From positions 24,444 through 88,443 of the forward strand of contig CABZLS010000004.1 of assembly GCA_902526645.1 (NCBI GenBank): a stretch of 64,000 nucleotides of DNA. The letters are read 5' to 3'. The translations under genes were made by a program, and so were the position numbers. The notes under the pieces were generated by a model. The model was not told the DNA's origin, did not search any database, and worked only from the letters and a program-made list of their open reading frames with translations. Shown in pieces: positions 7,996-17,220 of this stretch; position 1 is the first letter of the stretch; every line of letters starts with the position of its first letter. The DNA comes from an uncultured Pelagibacteraceae bacterium. Its GTDB lineage: Bacteria; Pseudomonadota; Alphaproteobacteria; Pelagibacterales; Pelagibacteraceae.

Positions 7996-10230
7996 ATGAG
8001 AGTTGCTGTTTTAAGTTTGATTATTTTATTATTTTTATTTAACAGTAATAAAGTTTATTCAGGCACAGTTACTATGCCTTCAACTTTAACAACTGATACA
8101 ACTGATTTTGTTTTATTATCAAGTTCAGGAACAACACCTAGTATTAGTGGTTACACAGGAACCCTTCTTGTTTCAGCTGTAGCATCGGATGGAAATATAA
8201 AGGTAACGTCTGTAACTAATTTAATGCAGGCAGCGGGCTATTGTAATTATACAAGTGATAATTCAAGTGTACCTTCTCAGTGTACAGGTAATTCTCTTAC
8301 AGAAATAGGTTTTAGAGGAACACAAGATGATATCAATAATGCACTTGCAACATTATCATTCAAAGGCGATGGTGCTGCTGGATCACCTACAATTACTGTT
8401 GCTGTAACTCCAGCAGGTACTAATTATTTTTCAGGCAATGGTCATTATTATCAACTTGTAACGGGAAATATTAATTGGACCAATGCAAAAACTGCAGCAG
8501 AGGCATCAACTTACGAAGGTTTAACAGGTTATCTTGTAACAATTACAAGTGCAGCTGAAAATAATTTTATTAAAAATAAAATTGCTACCAATACTTGGAT
8601 TGGTGGATCTGACGATGCAACGCATACATCTAATACCCATCCAGCAATAACTAGTGGTGGTGCAGGTAATTCTACTCCACATGGACTAGCTGGCGAGGGT
8701 ACTTGGGAATGGGTTTCTGGACCAGATAATGGAAAAACTTTTCACTGCCAGGAAAAAATTGAACCTAAAGCTGATCCTGCTCATCCAGATTGCACGGTAG
8801 CATCAGGATATGAATATGTAAATTGGCTAACTAATGAACCTAATGACCATAATAGTGATAAAGATGGGCAAGAAAATTGTGCTCATATGTATGGCTCTGG
8901 AGACAACAAAGGTAAATGGAATGATTTACCTTGTACTAATACAGTTGGAGCATATGTAATTGAATATGGTGGAACAGCTGGTGAAAGTGCAACAGTAAGC
9001 GGTCAAACAACATTAACAATTAATTCAACTGAAGCTAGCGGTAGTACTTACACCGCGTTCAATGATAAACAAGTAAGTGGAATGATAAACGCTCAAACAG
9101 AATATGCTAAAAGATTTATGTTTAATACTACCAATCAAGTCATGCGTAGAATGGAACAGTTTAGAAGAGTTGGAATTAATAAATCAACTCGAATTAAAGA
9201 TATGAGATTAACTCTTGCCAATGATCAAAATAATTATAATAAACAAATACCAACTGAATTATTTGATTATTACATTGATGAATATAAAAATTTATCTGCA
9301 AAAAATGTTGATGATTTAATTAGTAAACTTCCATTAACAAAATATTTAAAAGAAAATTATAATATGACACCCAAGGATTGGGCATTTTGGACAGCTGGCT
9401 CAATTAATAAGGGTAGACTTAATCTTAGTTCAGTTGGTGATTTAGGAATAATAAATAGAACTGAGAGTTTTATAGTGGGTGCAGATGTTAATTATGATAA
9501 AGGTTCTTTATTTGGACTTGCTTTGAGGCATGAAGATGATCAATCTGATATAGGCATGAAGGATAGTACTGGATTTTTAGCAAGATCTGATAATTTTTCC
9601 ATTTATAATACCTGGCAAGGATCTGAAAAAAATTATATTGATTCTTTTTTAGGATTTGGAAAAACTACTTACGCTACAACACGTATTGTTGACATGTCAA
9701 ACCCTTCTAATGTTGTAAAAGGTAAATTCAAAGCAAAACAAGTTTTTGGTTCGGTTAAATATAATTTCAAGAATGTCCATAAAGATTATAAATTTCACAA
9801 TTATTCCAAGTTTGATTTTGGTTTTGTAAATTTTGATGGATATTCTGAGACAGGTAGCAGTATTTCAAAGTTAAAATTTGGTAAAAGAGAACTTGAAACA
9901 TCATCAATTTCTGTAGGATCTGCCATTGAGAAAGAAATATATCTTACCGACTCATTATTTATTCCTTATTTTAAGTTAGATTTTAGTAAGGATCTTACAG
10001 ATGGATCAGATATACAAGCTAACTATGTTGGTAATACCACCAAATATAACACTACTATTGATAAAAACTTTAGCTCAATGATAATTTTCGAAACCGGATT
10101 TGATTGGTTTTTTGATAATGGGTGGAATATTAAATCTGTTATTAGTAGAACTGATAAAGATGGCGTAGGACACGAAAATTTATTAGAGTTAAGAGCTGTT
10201 AGATCGAGACAAAACTTATATAAAAATTAA
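7996..10230 (+). CDS. Secreted C-type lectin domain protein with autotransporter-like beta-barrel
   Basis: A 744-residue surface or secreted protein. A signal peptide covers about residues 1-22. Residues 25-145 are Ser/Thr-rich and include a FRGTQDDINNALATLSF stretch like those in large bacterial adhesins. Residues about 149-325 form a C-type lectin domain with WIGGSDD, an EPN triplet at 281-283 and WND at 308-310, with Cys at 251, 266, 295 and 313. EPN plus WND is the calcium and mannose-type sugar-binding signature of this fold. After a helical linker (about 360-450), the last 280 residues alternate polar and aromatic strands like an autotransporter barrel. I infer type V-like export of a sugar-binding passenger. 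It faces fabI tail to tail with overlapping stops. Confidence 0.85.
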   Translation: MRVAVLSLIILLFLFNSNKVYSGTVTMPSTLTTDTTDFVLLSSSGTTPSISGYTGTLLVSAVASDGNIKVTSVTNLMQAAGYCNYTSDNSSVPSQCTGNSLTEIGFRGTQDDINNALATLSFKGDGAAGSPTITVAVTPAGTNYFSGNGHYYQLVTGNINWTNAKTAAEASTYEGLTGYLVTITSAAENNFIKNKIATNTWIGGSDDATHTSNTHPAITSGGAGNSTPHGLAGEGTWEWVSGPDNGKTFHCQEKIEPKADPAHPDCTVASGYEYVNWLTNEPNDHNSDKDGQENCAHMYGSGDNKGKWNDLPCTNTVGAYVIEYGGTAGESATVSGQTTLTINSTEASGSTYTAFNDKQVSGMINAQTEYAKRFMFNTTNQVMRRMEQFRRVGINKSTRIKDMRLTLANDQNNYNKQIPTELFDYYIDEYKNLSAKNVDDLISKLPLTKYLKENYNMTPKDWAFWTAGSINKGRLNLSSVGDLGIINRTESFIVGADVNYDKGSLFGLALRHEDDQSDIGMKDSTGFLARSDNFSIYNTWQGSEKNYIDSFLGFGKTTYATTRIVDMSNPSNVVKGKFKAKQVFGSVKYNFKNVHKDYKFHNYSKFDFGFVNFDGYSETGSSISKLKFGKRELETSSISVGSAIEKEIYLTDSLFIPYFKLDFSKDLTDGSDIQANYVGNTTKYNTTIDKNFSSMIIFETGFDWFFDNGWNIKSVISRTDKDGVGHENLLELRAVRSRQNLYKN

Positions 10231-11012
10231 GTAATATTTTTAGGATCTGGCATACCTACTTTATTATAGCCAGCATCTACGTAGTGAATTTCACCAGTAA
10301 CACCATTTGCAAGCTCACTTAAAAGATACAATGCTGAATTTCCAACATCATGAATATCAACATTTCTTTTTAGGAATGAGTGGTCTTCATTCCATTTATA
10401 TAAAAATTTTGCATCACCAATAGCAGAAGCTGCTAAGGTTTTAATAGGTCCAGCACTTATTGCATTTACTCTTATACCTTTGGCACCCAAATCTCTGGCT
10501 AAGTATTTGACACTAGCTTCTAATGCTGATTTACAAACGCCCATTACATTATAATTTGGAATAGCTTTAGTAGACTCGTAAGTTAACGTAAGAAGACTTC
10601 CACCTTGTTTCATTACTTTTGATGCTTCTTTTGCAACTTCTGTAAATGAAAAACAAGAGATTAACATACTCCTTAAAAAATTTTCTCTTGTAGTATTTAA
10701 ATACTCACCTGATAATTCTGATTTATCCGAAAAAGCAACTGCGTGGACTACAAAATCGATTTCTCCCCATTTAGATTTAATTTCCTCAAATAATTTTACC
10801 ACTTCTTCTTTTTTTTCAACATCACAACTAAATATTACTTTTGAGTTCAATTTTTCAGCTAAAGGAACAACTCTTTTCTTAAGAGCGTCGCCTAAATATG
10901 TGAATGCTAATTCAGCTCCTGCCTCAGCAAGTTTTTGAGATATACCCCAGGCGATAGATCTTTCATTAGCAACACCCATGATCAATCCTTTTTTACCTTT
11001 CATTAAATTCAT
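10227..11012 (-). CDS. fabI: Enoyl-ACP reductase (NADH)
   Basis: Catalyses the last reduction of each fatty-acid elongation cycle. The 261-residue short-chain dehydrogenase-like protein begins with KGLIMGVANERSIAWGISQ, the FabI NAD-binding loop. It has the Tyr-x6-Lys catalytic spacing in YNVMGVCK and the AGPIKTLAASAIGD substrate-loop motif. It is the third gene of a fabA-fabB-fabI operon, 2 bases after fabB. Its stop overlaps the stop of the convergent lectin gene. Confidence 0.97.
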   Translation of the reverse strand: MNLMKGKKGLIMGVANERSIAWGISQKLAEAGAELAFTYLGDALKKRVVPLAEKLNSKVIFSCDVEKKEEVVKLFEEIKSKWGEIDFVVHAVAFSDKSELSGEYLNTTRENFLRSMLISCFSFTEVAKEASKVMKQGGSLLTLTYESTKAIPNYNVMGVCKSALEASVKYLARDLGAKGIRVNAISAGPIKTLAASAIGDAKFLYKWNEDHSFLKRNVDIHDVGNSALYLLSELANGVTGEIHYVDAGYNKVGMPDPKNIT

Positions 11013-11014
11013 AA

Positions 11015-12226
11015 TTAAACCTTCTCAAAAATTAAAGCAGCATTAGTACCACCAAAACCAAAACTATTAGACATTACAGTATTTAAATTTGTTCCTGTTT
11101 CAGTTTTTGCAATAATTGGGAATTTTTTAGCCTCTTCATCCATTTCATTTATATTTGCTGAACCAGCAATAAAATTGTTTTTCATCATTATTAAACAATA
11201 AATTGCTTCATGAACAGATGCTGCACCTAATGGATGTCCTGATAACGATTTAGTTGAACTTATTTTTGGAATATCATCACCAAAAGTTTTTCTTACAGCA
11301 TTTAATTCTGTTATATCCCCGACTGGTGTAGATGTTCCATGAGTATTAATATAGTCAATTTTATTTTTTGCAGTTGCCATTGCCATTTTCATACACCTAA
11401 CTGCTCCTTCACCTGAGGGTGCCACCATATCATATCCATCAGAAGTTGCTCCATAACCAGTTAATTCTGCATAAATTTTAGCACCCCTGGCTTTTGCATG
11501 TTCGTATTCTTCAAGAACTAGAACACCACCACCACCGGCAATCACAAAACCATCCCTAGTTTTGTCATATGCTCTTGATGCTGTCTCAGGAGTATCATTA
11601 TATTTAGATGATAAAGCTGTCATAGCATCAAACATTGCAGTCATTGCCCAATGAATTTCCTCACTTCCACCTGCGAATACTATATCTTGCTTTCCCATTT
11701 GAATTAATTCCATCGAATTTCCAATACAATGACCACTTGTTGCACAAGCAGAACTCATTGTGTAGTTCGTTCCTTTAATTTTAAATGGAACAGCGAGAGT
11801 AGCAGATGCAGTGCTTGCCATCGTTCTTGGAACAATAAATGGACCCATTAATTTTGGAGTTTTAGCTCTAGTTTTATCTGCAGCTAAAATTACATTCTCA
11901 ATTGAAGGGCCTCCAGAACCCATTACAATTCCTGTTTTAAAATTGCTCACATCTTTTTCTTCTAAACCAGAATCTGTTATTGCTTCTTTCATCGCAATAT
12001 AATTATAAGCTGAGCCTGATCCCATAAATCTAATAGTTTTTCTGTCTATATAATCTTCAAGTTTAATTTTTGGTTTTCCGTGAACATGACTTTTAAGATT
12101 ATGCTCCTTATATTCCTCAGAAAAAGATATCCCAGATTTTGAATTAAGTAGTGATTCATAAACTTCTGATTGATTATTTCCTAAACAAGAAACAATACCT
12201 AATCCTGTTACAACTACTTTTCTCAT
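11015..12226 (-). CDS. fabB: 3-oxoacyl-ACP synthase I
   Basis: Condensing enzyme that elongates acyl-ACPs and, with FabA, is needed for unsaturated fatty acids. The 403 residues show the thiolase-fold catalytic triad: Cys in [10 protein letters not shown], His in [11 protein letters not shown] and His in [12 protein letters not shown]. The C-terminal [11 protein letters not shown] motif is also present. It overlaps the fabA stop by one base, so the pair is likely translationally coupled. FabB rather than FabF is preferred because of the partner fabA. Confidence 0.96.
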   Translation of the reverse strand: MRKVVVTGLGIVSCLGNNQSEVYESLLNSKSGISFSEEYKEHNLKSHVHGKPKIKLEDYIDRKTIRFMGSGSAYNYIAMKEAITDSGLEEKDVSNFKTGIVMGSGGPSIENVILAADKTRAKTPKLMGPFIVPRTMASTASATLAVPFKIKGTNYTMSSACATSGHCIGNSMELIQMGKQDIVFAGGSEEIHWAMTAMFDAMTALSSKYNDTPETASRAYDKTRDGFVIAGGGGVLVLEEYEHAKARGAKIYAELTGYGATSDGYDMVAPSGEGAVRCMKMAMATAKNKIDYINTHGTSTPVGDITELNAVRKTFGDDIPKISSTKSLSGHPLGAASVHEAIYCLIMMKNNFIAGSANINEMDEEAKKFPIIAKTETGTNLNTVMSNSFGFGGTNAALIFEKV

Positions 12227-12726
12227 TATTTAAATAATCCCACTTTCAAACTGTCTGCTGAATAAATCTTTTTTCCATCTGCTAAAACAACCCCATTAGC
12301 GAGACCCACAGTTGTTCCTCCAGGAGACATAATTTTTTTCATATCAATTTCATATTTTACTAATTTAGCATTTTGTAAAACTTCCCCAGTAAATTTTACT
12401 GTCCCAACGCCTAATGCTCTTCCTTTCCCAGGGTTTCCTATCCAACCTAAATAAAAACCAACCAGTTGCCACATGGCATCAAGTCCTAAACAACCAGGCA
12501 TAACAGGATCCTCTTTGAAATGACAATTAAAAAACCAGAGATCATTTTTTATATCCAATTCAGCTTTAAGAGAACCTTTTTTAAATGCACCATTGCTATC
12601 ATTAATCTCTGTAATTCTATCAAACATTAGCATCGGTGGAAGAGGTAACTTTGCATTTCCTCTACCAAATAATTGGCCATTTCCACAATTAATAAGTTCA
12701 TCATATGAGTATGAATTTTTTTTCAT
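12226..12726 (-). CDS. fabA: 3-hydroxydecanoyl-ACP dehydratase/isomerase
   Basis: Dehydrates 3-hydroxydecanoyl-ACP and isomerises the product to the cis-3 form, the branch point to unsaturated fatty acids. At 166 residues it is close to the usual 170. The hot-dog helix segment [18 protein letters not shown] carries the catalytic His and precedes the LDAMWQ Asp region. It is the first gene of fabA-fabB-fabI. It starts 94 bases from the divergent irr gene, with an Irr-like box between them. Confidence 0.97.
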   Translation of the reverse strand: MKKNSYSYDELINCGNGQLFGRGNAKLPLPPMLMFDRITEINDSNGAFKKGSLKAELDIKNDLWFFNCHFKEDPVMPGCLGLDAMWQLVGFYLGWIGNPGKGRALGVGTVKFTGEVLQNAKLVKYEIDMKKIMSPGGTTVGLANGVVLADGKKIYSADSLKVGLFK

Positions 12727-12786
12727 AAAATAGAATACTCTTATTTACTTGATTTTATCTACATATAATATACTTTTAATACTAGA

Positions 12787-12801
12787 TTAGAACAATTATA
12801 A
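12787..12801. promoter_or_regulatory. Irr-box-like palindrome between fabA and irr
   Basis: TTAGAACAATTATAA is a near-palindrome: TTAGAA, three bases, TTATAA, one mismatch from an ideal inverted repeat. It resembles the alphaproteobacterial iron control element, TTTAGAA-N3-TTCTAAA. The same 6-3-6 sequence pattern occurs before katG. It lies 20 bases before the irr ATG and 61 bases before the fabA ATG, so autoregulation of irr is plausible. This is pattern reading only. Confidence 0.45.
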
Positions 12802-12820
12802 CTAACAACACATTTAATGT

Positions 12821-13219
12821 ATGAAATATATTGAAAAATTAAGAAATTCTGGCCTTAGACCCACAAAACAAAGGCTTCAAATATGTGAAGTCTTGTTTGA
12901 TACTAAACAAACATTTCATTTTACTATTAATGATTTAGCAAAGAAAATAAAAGATCAATTAGATAACAGAATATCTTTAGCAACAATTTATAATACAGTT
13001 CACGCTTTTGAAAAAAAAGGATATTTAAAGCAAATTCCTATTAACTCTAATCAAACCTATTTTGACACCAACATCTCAGATCATCATCACTTCTACGATT
13101 TAAATGAGGAAAAATTAATTGATTTAGAAAATTCAGATGTGGGACCTATAAATATAAAAAGAAAAATTAATGGAAAAAAAATTAAATCTGTTGAAGTTCT
13201 AGTAAAACTTGAGGATTAA
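12821..13219 (+). CDS. irr: Fur-family iron/heme response regulator Irr
   Basis: Transcription factor of the Fur superfamily, 132 residues. The N-terminal winged helix reads LRNSGLRPTKQRLQICEVLF and ISLATIYNTVHAFEKKGYLKQ. The dimer region has an ISDHHHFY triple-His metal or heme site as in Irr, followed by a shorter C-terminus than in Fur. Known alphaproteobacterial Irr proteins sense heme and regulate iron and heme genes. The divergent fabA neighbour is the usual context of irr in this class, which supports Irr over Fur or PerR. katG follows 88 bases later with an Irr-like box. Confidence 0.88.
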   Translation: MKYIEKLRNSGLRPTKQRLQICEVLFDTKQTFHFTINDLAKKIKDQLDNRISLATIYNTVHAFEKKGYLKQIPINSNQTYFDTNISDHHHFYDLNEEKLIDLENSDVGPINIKRKINGKKIKSVEVLVKLED

Positions 13220-13249
13220 TTTTTTGAAGTAAGCGTCATTTTTATACAA

Positions 13250-13276
13250 TTGACACCTTTTTAGAATCATTATAAA
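13250..13276 (+). promoter_or_regulatory. katG promoter with overlapping Irr-like operator
   Basis: TTGACA (13250-13255) is a consensus -35 element, followed 15 bases later by TATAAA (13271-13276), a short but possible spacing. The segment TTTAGAATCATTATAAA (13260-13276) covers the spacer and the -10. It differs at one base from a perfect TTTAGAA-N3-TTCTAAA-type dyad. A protein bound there would block polymerase. The katG ATG lies at 13308 with a good AAGGAG upstream. Confidence 0.55.
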
Positions 13277-13307
13277 GTAAATATTGCTGAATTAAAAGGA
13301 GATATCT

Positions 13308-15545
13308 ATGAGTACTGAAAATTTTAAAAACAAGTCTTTTAAGGCCAATCAAATGAGTAAATGTCCTTTTACAGGAGTAGGAACGCCAGCAAAGTTTTCT
13401 GCAGGAAGAGGTCAAACAGTTAGAGACTTTTGGCCAAATAGTTTAAATCTTAAAATTCTGAGTCAGCACTCAAATTTATCTAACCCTATGGATAAAAAAT
13501 TTAGTTATGCAAAAGAATTTAAAAAACTAAATTACAAGGCATTAAAAAGAGATTTAAAAAAATTAATGACAAATTCCCAAGAATGGTGGCCAGCAGATTA
13601 TGGTCATTATGGTCCATTATTTATTAGATTAGCTTGGCATGCAGCTGGAACTTACAGAACTGGTGATGGCAGAGGTGGAGCAGGAACGGGTAATCAGAGA
13701 TTTGCACCACTTAATTCTTGGCCAGATAACGTTAATTTAGATAAAGCTAGATTACTTTTATGGCCTATTAAAAAGAAATATGGAAGAAAAATTTCATGGG
13801 CAGATTTATTCATACTTGTTGGAAATGTAGCTTTAGACTCTATGGGTTTTAAAACTTTTGGTTTTGGAGCTGGTAGAACTGATATTTGGGAACCAGAAGA
13901 TGATATTTATTGGGGCTCAGAAAAAGAAATGTTAGGTGTGGAAAGATATAGTGGAAAGAGAGATTTAGAACAGCCATTAGGAGCTTCACATATGGGTCTA
14001 ATATATGTAAATCCACAAGGTCCTGATGCTAATCCTGATCCAAAACTAGCAGCACATGACATTAGAGAGACATTTGGAAGAATGGCTATGAATGATTATG
14101 AAACAGCGGCATTAGTTGCTGGAGGGCATACGTTTGGAAAATCTCACGGTGCAGCATCTGAGTCTTTTAAAGGCCCGGACCCTGAGGCTTCAAGACTTCA
14201 AGATCAGTCAACAGGATGGAATAGTGGATATAAATCTGGAAAAGGTGTCGATACAATAAGTAGTGGTATTGAGGGTGCTTGGACTCAAAATCCAATTAAA
14301 TGGGATATGGGTTATTTAGATTGTTTATATGGACATGAATGGGAGCTTACAAAAAGCCCAGCTGGCGCTCATCAATGGACTCCAAAAAAAAATGGTCAAG
14401 AAATTAAAATGGTTCCTGATGCGCATCAAAAAGGTGTATTTCATCCACCAATGATGCAAACAACAGACATATCAATGAAAGTTGACCCTAACTATGGACC
14501 TATCACTAAACATTTTCACCAAAATCCAAAAGAGTTTCATGATGCTTTCGCAAGAGCTTGGTTTAAATTAACTCATAGGGACATGGGACCAAGAGTTTGC
14601 TATCTTGGTAATGAGGTTCCCAAAGAACAATTAATTTGGCAAGATCCAATTGATAAGCCAAAATATAAACTTAAATCAAAGGATATTAAAGATTTAAAAA
14701 GTAAAATCTCTAAATCAAGAATATCAATTTCAGATTTAGTTTCTACTGCATGGGCATCAGCATCTACCTTCAGAGGCTCAGATAAAAGAGGTGGTGCTAA
14801 TGGTGCAAGAATAATGTTGGAACCCCAAAAAAATTGGAAAGTGAACAATCCGAAGAAATTATCGAATGTAATTAAAACTTTAGAAAAAATTAAAAGTAAA
14901 TTTGATAGTAAAAAGAAAAGTGTTTCAATGGCAGACTTAATCGTGTTAGCTGGAGGTGTTGGTATTGAAATGGCTGCAAAAAAAGCTGGCTATAAAGCTC
15001 AGGTTCCATTTTCAGCAGGAAGGGGAGACGCGAGGCAAGATCAGACTGATATAAACTCGTTTGCTCTTCTTGAGCCACAAGCAGATGGTTTTAGAAATTA
15101 TCTGAATGGCGGAGCTTCAAATGTCTCTGCAGAGGAAAAACTTATTGATAAGGCTCAGTTGATGGGTTTAACGGCTCCAGAAATGACCGCACTTTTGGGT
15201 GGAATGAGAGTATTAAACACAAACTTTGATGGTTCAAAACATGGTGTTTTTACAAATAGACCTGGTTCTCTTACTAACGATTATTTCATAAATCTTTTAG
15301 ACATGAACACCACTTGGAAAGAAGAGGATAAATCTGAACAAACATTTGTTGGGAAAGATAGAAAAACTCAAAAAACTAAATGGAAGGCAACAAGAGTTGA
15401 CTTAATTTTTGGTTCAAACTCTCAATTAAGAGCTCTTGCTGAGGTTTATGCATGCGAAGATTCAGGTGACAAATTTGTTAAAGATTTTATCAGGGCGTGG
15501 GTAAAAGTTATGAATTCTGATCGATTTGATTTAAAGTTGAACTAA
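13308..15545 (+). CDS. katG: Catalase-peroxidase
   Basis: Bifunctional heme enzyme that removes hydrogen peroxide. The 745 residues are full length and hold the two tandem peroxidase-like domains. The distal heme pocket reads [19 protein letters not shown], with the Arg, Trp and His triad. [15 protein letters not shown] and RMAMNDYE supply the Tyr and Met of the family's Met-Tyr-Trp adduct. [13 protein letters not shown] holds the proximal His. The start follows a strong AAGGAG ribosome site. No export signal is seen, so it is probably cytoplasmic. It is preceded by irr and an Irr-like operator and may be co-transcribed with the next two genes. Confidence 0.98.
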   Translation: MSTENFKNKSFKANQMSKCPFTGVGTPAKFSAGRGQTVRDFWPNSLNLKILSQHSNLSNPMDKKFSYAKEFKKLNYKALKRDLKKLMTNSQEWWPADYGHYGPLFIRLAWHAAGTYRTGDGRGGAGTGNQRFAPLNSWPDNVNLDKARLLLWPIKKKYGRKISWADLFILVGNVALDSMGFKTFGFGAGRTDIWEPEDDIYWGSEKEMLGVERYSGKRDLEQPLGASHMGLIYVNPQGPDANPDPKLAAHDIRETFGRMAMNDYETAALVAGGHTFGKSHGAASESFKGPDPEASRLQDQSTGWNSGYKSGKGVDTISSGIEGAWTQNPIKWDMGYLDCLYGHEWELTKSPAGAHQWTPKKNGQEIKMVPDAHQKGVFHPPMMQTTDISMKVDPNYGPITKHFHQNPKEFHDAFARAWFKLTHRDMGPRVCYLGNEVPKEQLIWQDPIDKPKYKLKSKDIKDLKSKISKSRISISDLVSTAWASASTFRGSDKRGGANGARIMLEPQKNWKVNNPKKLSNVIKTLEKIKSKFDSKKKSVSMADLIVLAGGVGIEMAAKKAGYKAQVPFSAGRGDARQDQTDINSFALLEPQADGFRNYLNGGASNVSAEEKLIDKAQLMGLTAPEMTALLGGMRVLNTNFDGSKHGVFTNRPGSLTNDYFINLLDMNTTWKEEDKSEQTFVGKDRKTQKTKWKATRVDLIFGSNSQLRALAEVYACEDSGDKFVKDFIRAWVKVMNSDRFDLKLN

Positions 15546-15568
15546 TTTTTTAATGCGGGACAAAAAAT

Positions 15569-16165
15569 ATGGGAACAGTCAGTTTTGAGGACTTTTATGA
15601 AGTCCCAGGTCTTAGTTTTGATATTTCAAAATTAAGAAAGGATCTTGAAAAAATTTTAAAATCAAAAAAATTTAACACTCCAGGCGTTACACATTTTGGC
15701 GCAATATCAATTAATCAAATTCCAAATGATGATAGTTCTATAAAAGGAAATAATATTAGAGGAAAATATTGGACTATAGCAGATGAAACTGGAAAAGAAG
15801 TACCTCGAGATGTTGAAATAGATGAGTCTAAATATACTCAATTAGTCCCTGAATTTGAACAAACATACTTTAAAGAAGTTTATGAGTCATTAAGTAAAAG
15901 ATTCAAGCTTGGAAGAGTAAGATTGTTGTTAAAAGAACCTAGATCAACTTTAAGTTGGCATAAAGATCCAGAATGTAGACTTCATGTACCCATTATAACT
16001 AACAAAGGATGTTCAATGGTGATAGAAAATGTTGCCAAACATCTTCCTGCTGATGGCAAAGTGTGGATAACAAACAATACAAAATATCATAATTTTTTTA
16101 ACGGAGGGGAACAAGCAAGAGTTCATTTAGTTGCATGTGTTCTTGATAGTCCTTTTAAGAAATAA
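15569..16165 (+). CDS. Aspartyl/asparaginyl beta-hydroxylase-like dioxygenase
   Basis: A 198-residue protein with the cupin core of the Asp/Asn beta-hydroxylase family. LSWHKDPECRLHVPIITN gives the His metal ligand and an Arg, and NNTKYHNFFNGGEQARVHLVACV gives the second His and the 2-oxoglutarate-binding Arg. Family members are non-heme iron, 2-oxoglutarate-dependent oxygenases, but the substrate here cannot be read from sequence. It starts 24 bases after katG and is directly followed by a DUF2061-like gene. An iron enzyme behind katG and irr may point to shared iron regulation, which is inference. Confidence 0.75.
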   Translation: MGTVSFEDFYEVPGLSFDISKLRKDLEKILKSKKFNTPGVTHFGAISINQIPNDDSSIKGNNIRGKYWTIADETGKEVPRDVEIDESKYTQLVPEFEQTYFKEVYESLSKRFKLGRVRLLLKEPRSTLSWHKDPECRLHVPIITNKGCSMVIENVAKHLPADGKVWITNNTKYHNFFNGGEQARVHLVACVLDSPFKK

Positions 16166-16405
16166 ATGGAACTTACTACCGGTATATTTAAAGCAGCCGA
16201 AAACATATATAGAAATAATAAAGGATCAATTCTTAGAACAATAGTTTATACAATTGGTCATTTTATTATAGCAATAACTGTTTTAATGTTAGTTGCAGAC
16301 GTATCTTTTATGATTGCCCTCACAGATGCAATTGTTGAACCTATAGCAAATTCAATTTGGTACTTCATTTTAGATAAATGGTGGGCTAGCAAGTCAAAGA
16401 ACTAA
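16166..16405 (+). CDS. DUF2061-like small membrane protein
   Basis: A 79-residue protein with two hydrophobic segments: about 22-45 (TIGHFIIAITVLMLVADVSF), and a second, weaker one near 46-70 ending in SIWYFILDKWW. This two-helix layout with R-T-I-V-Y-T-I at the start of the first helix is typical of the DUF2061 family of predicted inner-membrane proteins, whose function is unknown. The ATG directly follows the stop of the preceding hydroxylase-like gene, so the two are almost certainly co-translated. Confidence 0.7.
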   Translation: MELTTGIFKAAENIYRNNKGSILRTIVYTIGHFIIAITVLMLVADVSFMIALTDAIVEPIANSIWYFILDKWWASKSKN

Positions 16406-16452
16406 AGGTTTTCAATTTAAAAGATTGAATAAATTTTTATCTTAATATTAAG

Positions 16453-16503
16453 TAATAATAATTATTATTATCAAAAAAAAATATGCTAATGATAATTATT
16501 CGC
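16453..16503. promoter_or_regulatory. Two Fur-box-like palindromes upstream of a Cys-rich mini-gene
   Basis: TAATAATAATTATTATTA (16453-16470) is a perfect 18-base palindrome. Fifteen bases further, GCTAATGATAATTATTCGC (16485-16503) matches the classical 19-base Fur box (GATAATGATAATCATTATC) at 15 positions by my count. Both lie within 100 bases of the start at 16549 and upstream of a TATAAT at 16531-16536. In alphaproteobacteria Fur-type sites can serve Fur or Mur. In AT-rich DNA a partial match can arise by chance, but two adjacent sites make that less likely. Confidence 0.5.
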
Positions 16504-16530
16504 AAACATTTTACTTGTTTAAAACTTTTT

Positions 16531-16536
16531 TATAAT
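16531..16536 (+). promoter_or_regulatory. -10 element of the Cys-rich mini-gene
   Basis: A consensus TATAAT sits 12 bases before the ATG at 16549. Transcription would begin near 16543, giving a leader of only about six bases and no room for a Shine-Dalgarno. No good -35 is visible at 17 bases, so the promoter may need an activator or be weak. Confidence 0.5.
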
Positions 16537-16548
16537 TAGTTTACAATC

Positions 16549-16728
16549 ATGCAAATAGAAAATTATAATTGTAAAAAATGTGGATTAACAATTTCTTCAA
16601 CTTGTTCTAAATGTGATAAAGTTGTTGATGTTCAAGTCCTTGATGATGGTTGTATTGTGCAAAAAACAAAATGTGAAAATTGCGCAAATACTCCAGTAAT
16701 CAAAGATGTTTGTGTTCAGCAAAAATAA
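16549..16728 (+). CDS. Small Cys-rich, zinc-ribbon-like protein
   Basis: A 59-residue frame too short for common gene-calling cut-offs. It starts MQIENYNCKKCGLTISSTCS and contains eight Cys: a CKKCG knuckle, C-S-K-C, a single Cys, a second K-C-E-N-C knuckle and a last Cys near the end. The spacing suggests two CxxC pairs forming one zinc or iron site. I do not recognise a named family. Codon use matches the neighbours, the frame is closed by TAA, and a TATAAT plus Fur-like palindromes precede it. Cys-rich content together with an iron-type operator suggests a metal-related role, but that is inference. Confidence 0.6.
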   Translation: MQIENYNCKKCGLTISSTCSKCDKVVDVQVLDDGCIVQKTKCENCANTPVIKDVCVQQK

Positions 16729-16761
16729 TTAATTCATTTTTTAGATTTGTCGGTTATAGGC

Positions 16762-17220
16762 TTAATTAATTTGCCCCCACATATTATCATTATTGATCCA
16801 ACCTTTAAATTTTCCTGATTTAATTTTACACCAATTCCCGTTACATTTTTGTAATATTAAAACTCTACCAGCTTTTATAAGAGCTAAAGGTTTTGAAAAA
16901 TTTGAGGGTTTTTTAAATATAATTTTATCTTTAAGTGGTATCACCGAATTGACTTTTTTAAGTTGTGATTGATGTATCCATCCACTATTATTTTTCATAT
17001 CGATTATTCTTCTCCAATTCTCTTTTTTATCTATTTGTTTGATGGGCAAATCAATCTTTTTAAAAATAAATTTAACAGGGGACTCAAAACTTGGACCATA
17101 TCTTACATTCACTTTATTTTTTTTTAAAGATAAAAATATTTCATTTGCATTAACTAAAGATGAAAATGATATTAAAAAAAGTATTATTGGAATGTACTTA
17201 AATTTTTCTTTTTTGGGCAT
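16762..17220 (-). CDS. Exported SH3-domain protein
   Basis: A 152-residue protein with a signal peptide (basic start, hydrophobic 10-22, cleavage near VNANE). It has two bacterial SH3 repeats: about 28-88 (KVNVRYGPSFESPVKFIF to GWIHQSQL) and about 95-150 (LKDKIIFKKPSNFSKPLALIKAGRVL to GWINNDN). The N-V-R-x-G-P motif is the mark of SH3b domains, which bind peptidoglycan or peptides in the periplasm. It overlaps the preceding ThiF-like gene by 23 bases. The exact role is unknown. Confidence 0.8.
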   Translation of the reverse strand: MPKKEKFKYIPIILFLISFSSLVNANEIFLSLKKNKVNVRYGPSFESPVKFIFKKIDLPIKQIDKKENWRRIIDMKNNSGWIHQSQLKKVNSVIPLKDKIIFKKPSNFSKPLALIKAGRVLILQKCNGNWCKIKSGKFKGWINNDNMWGQIN

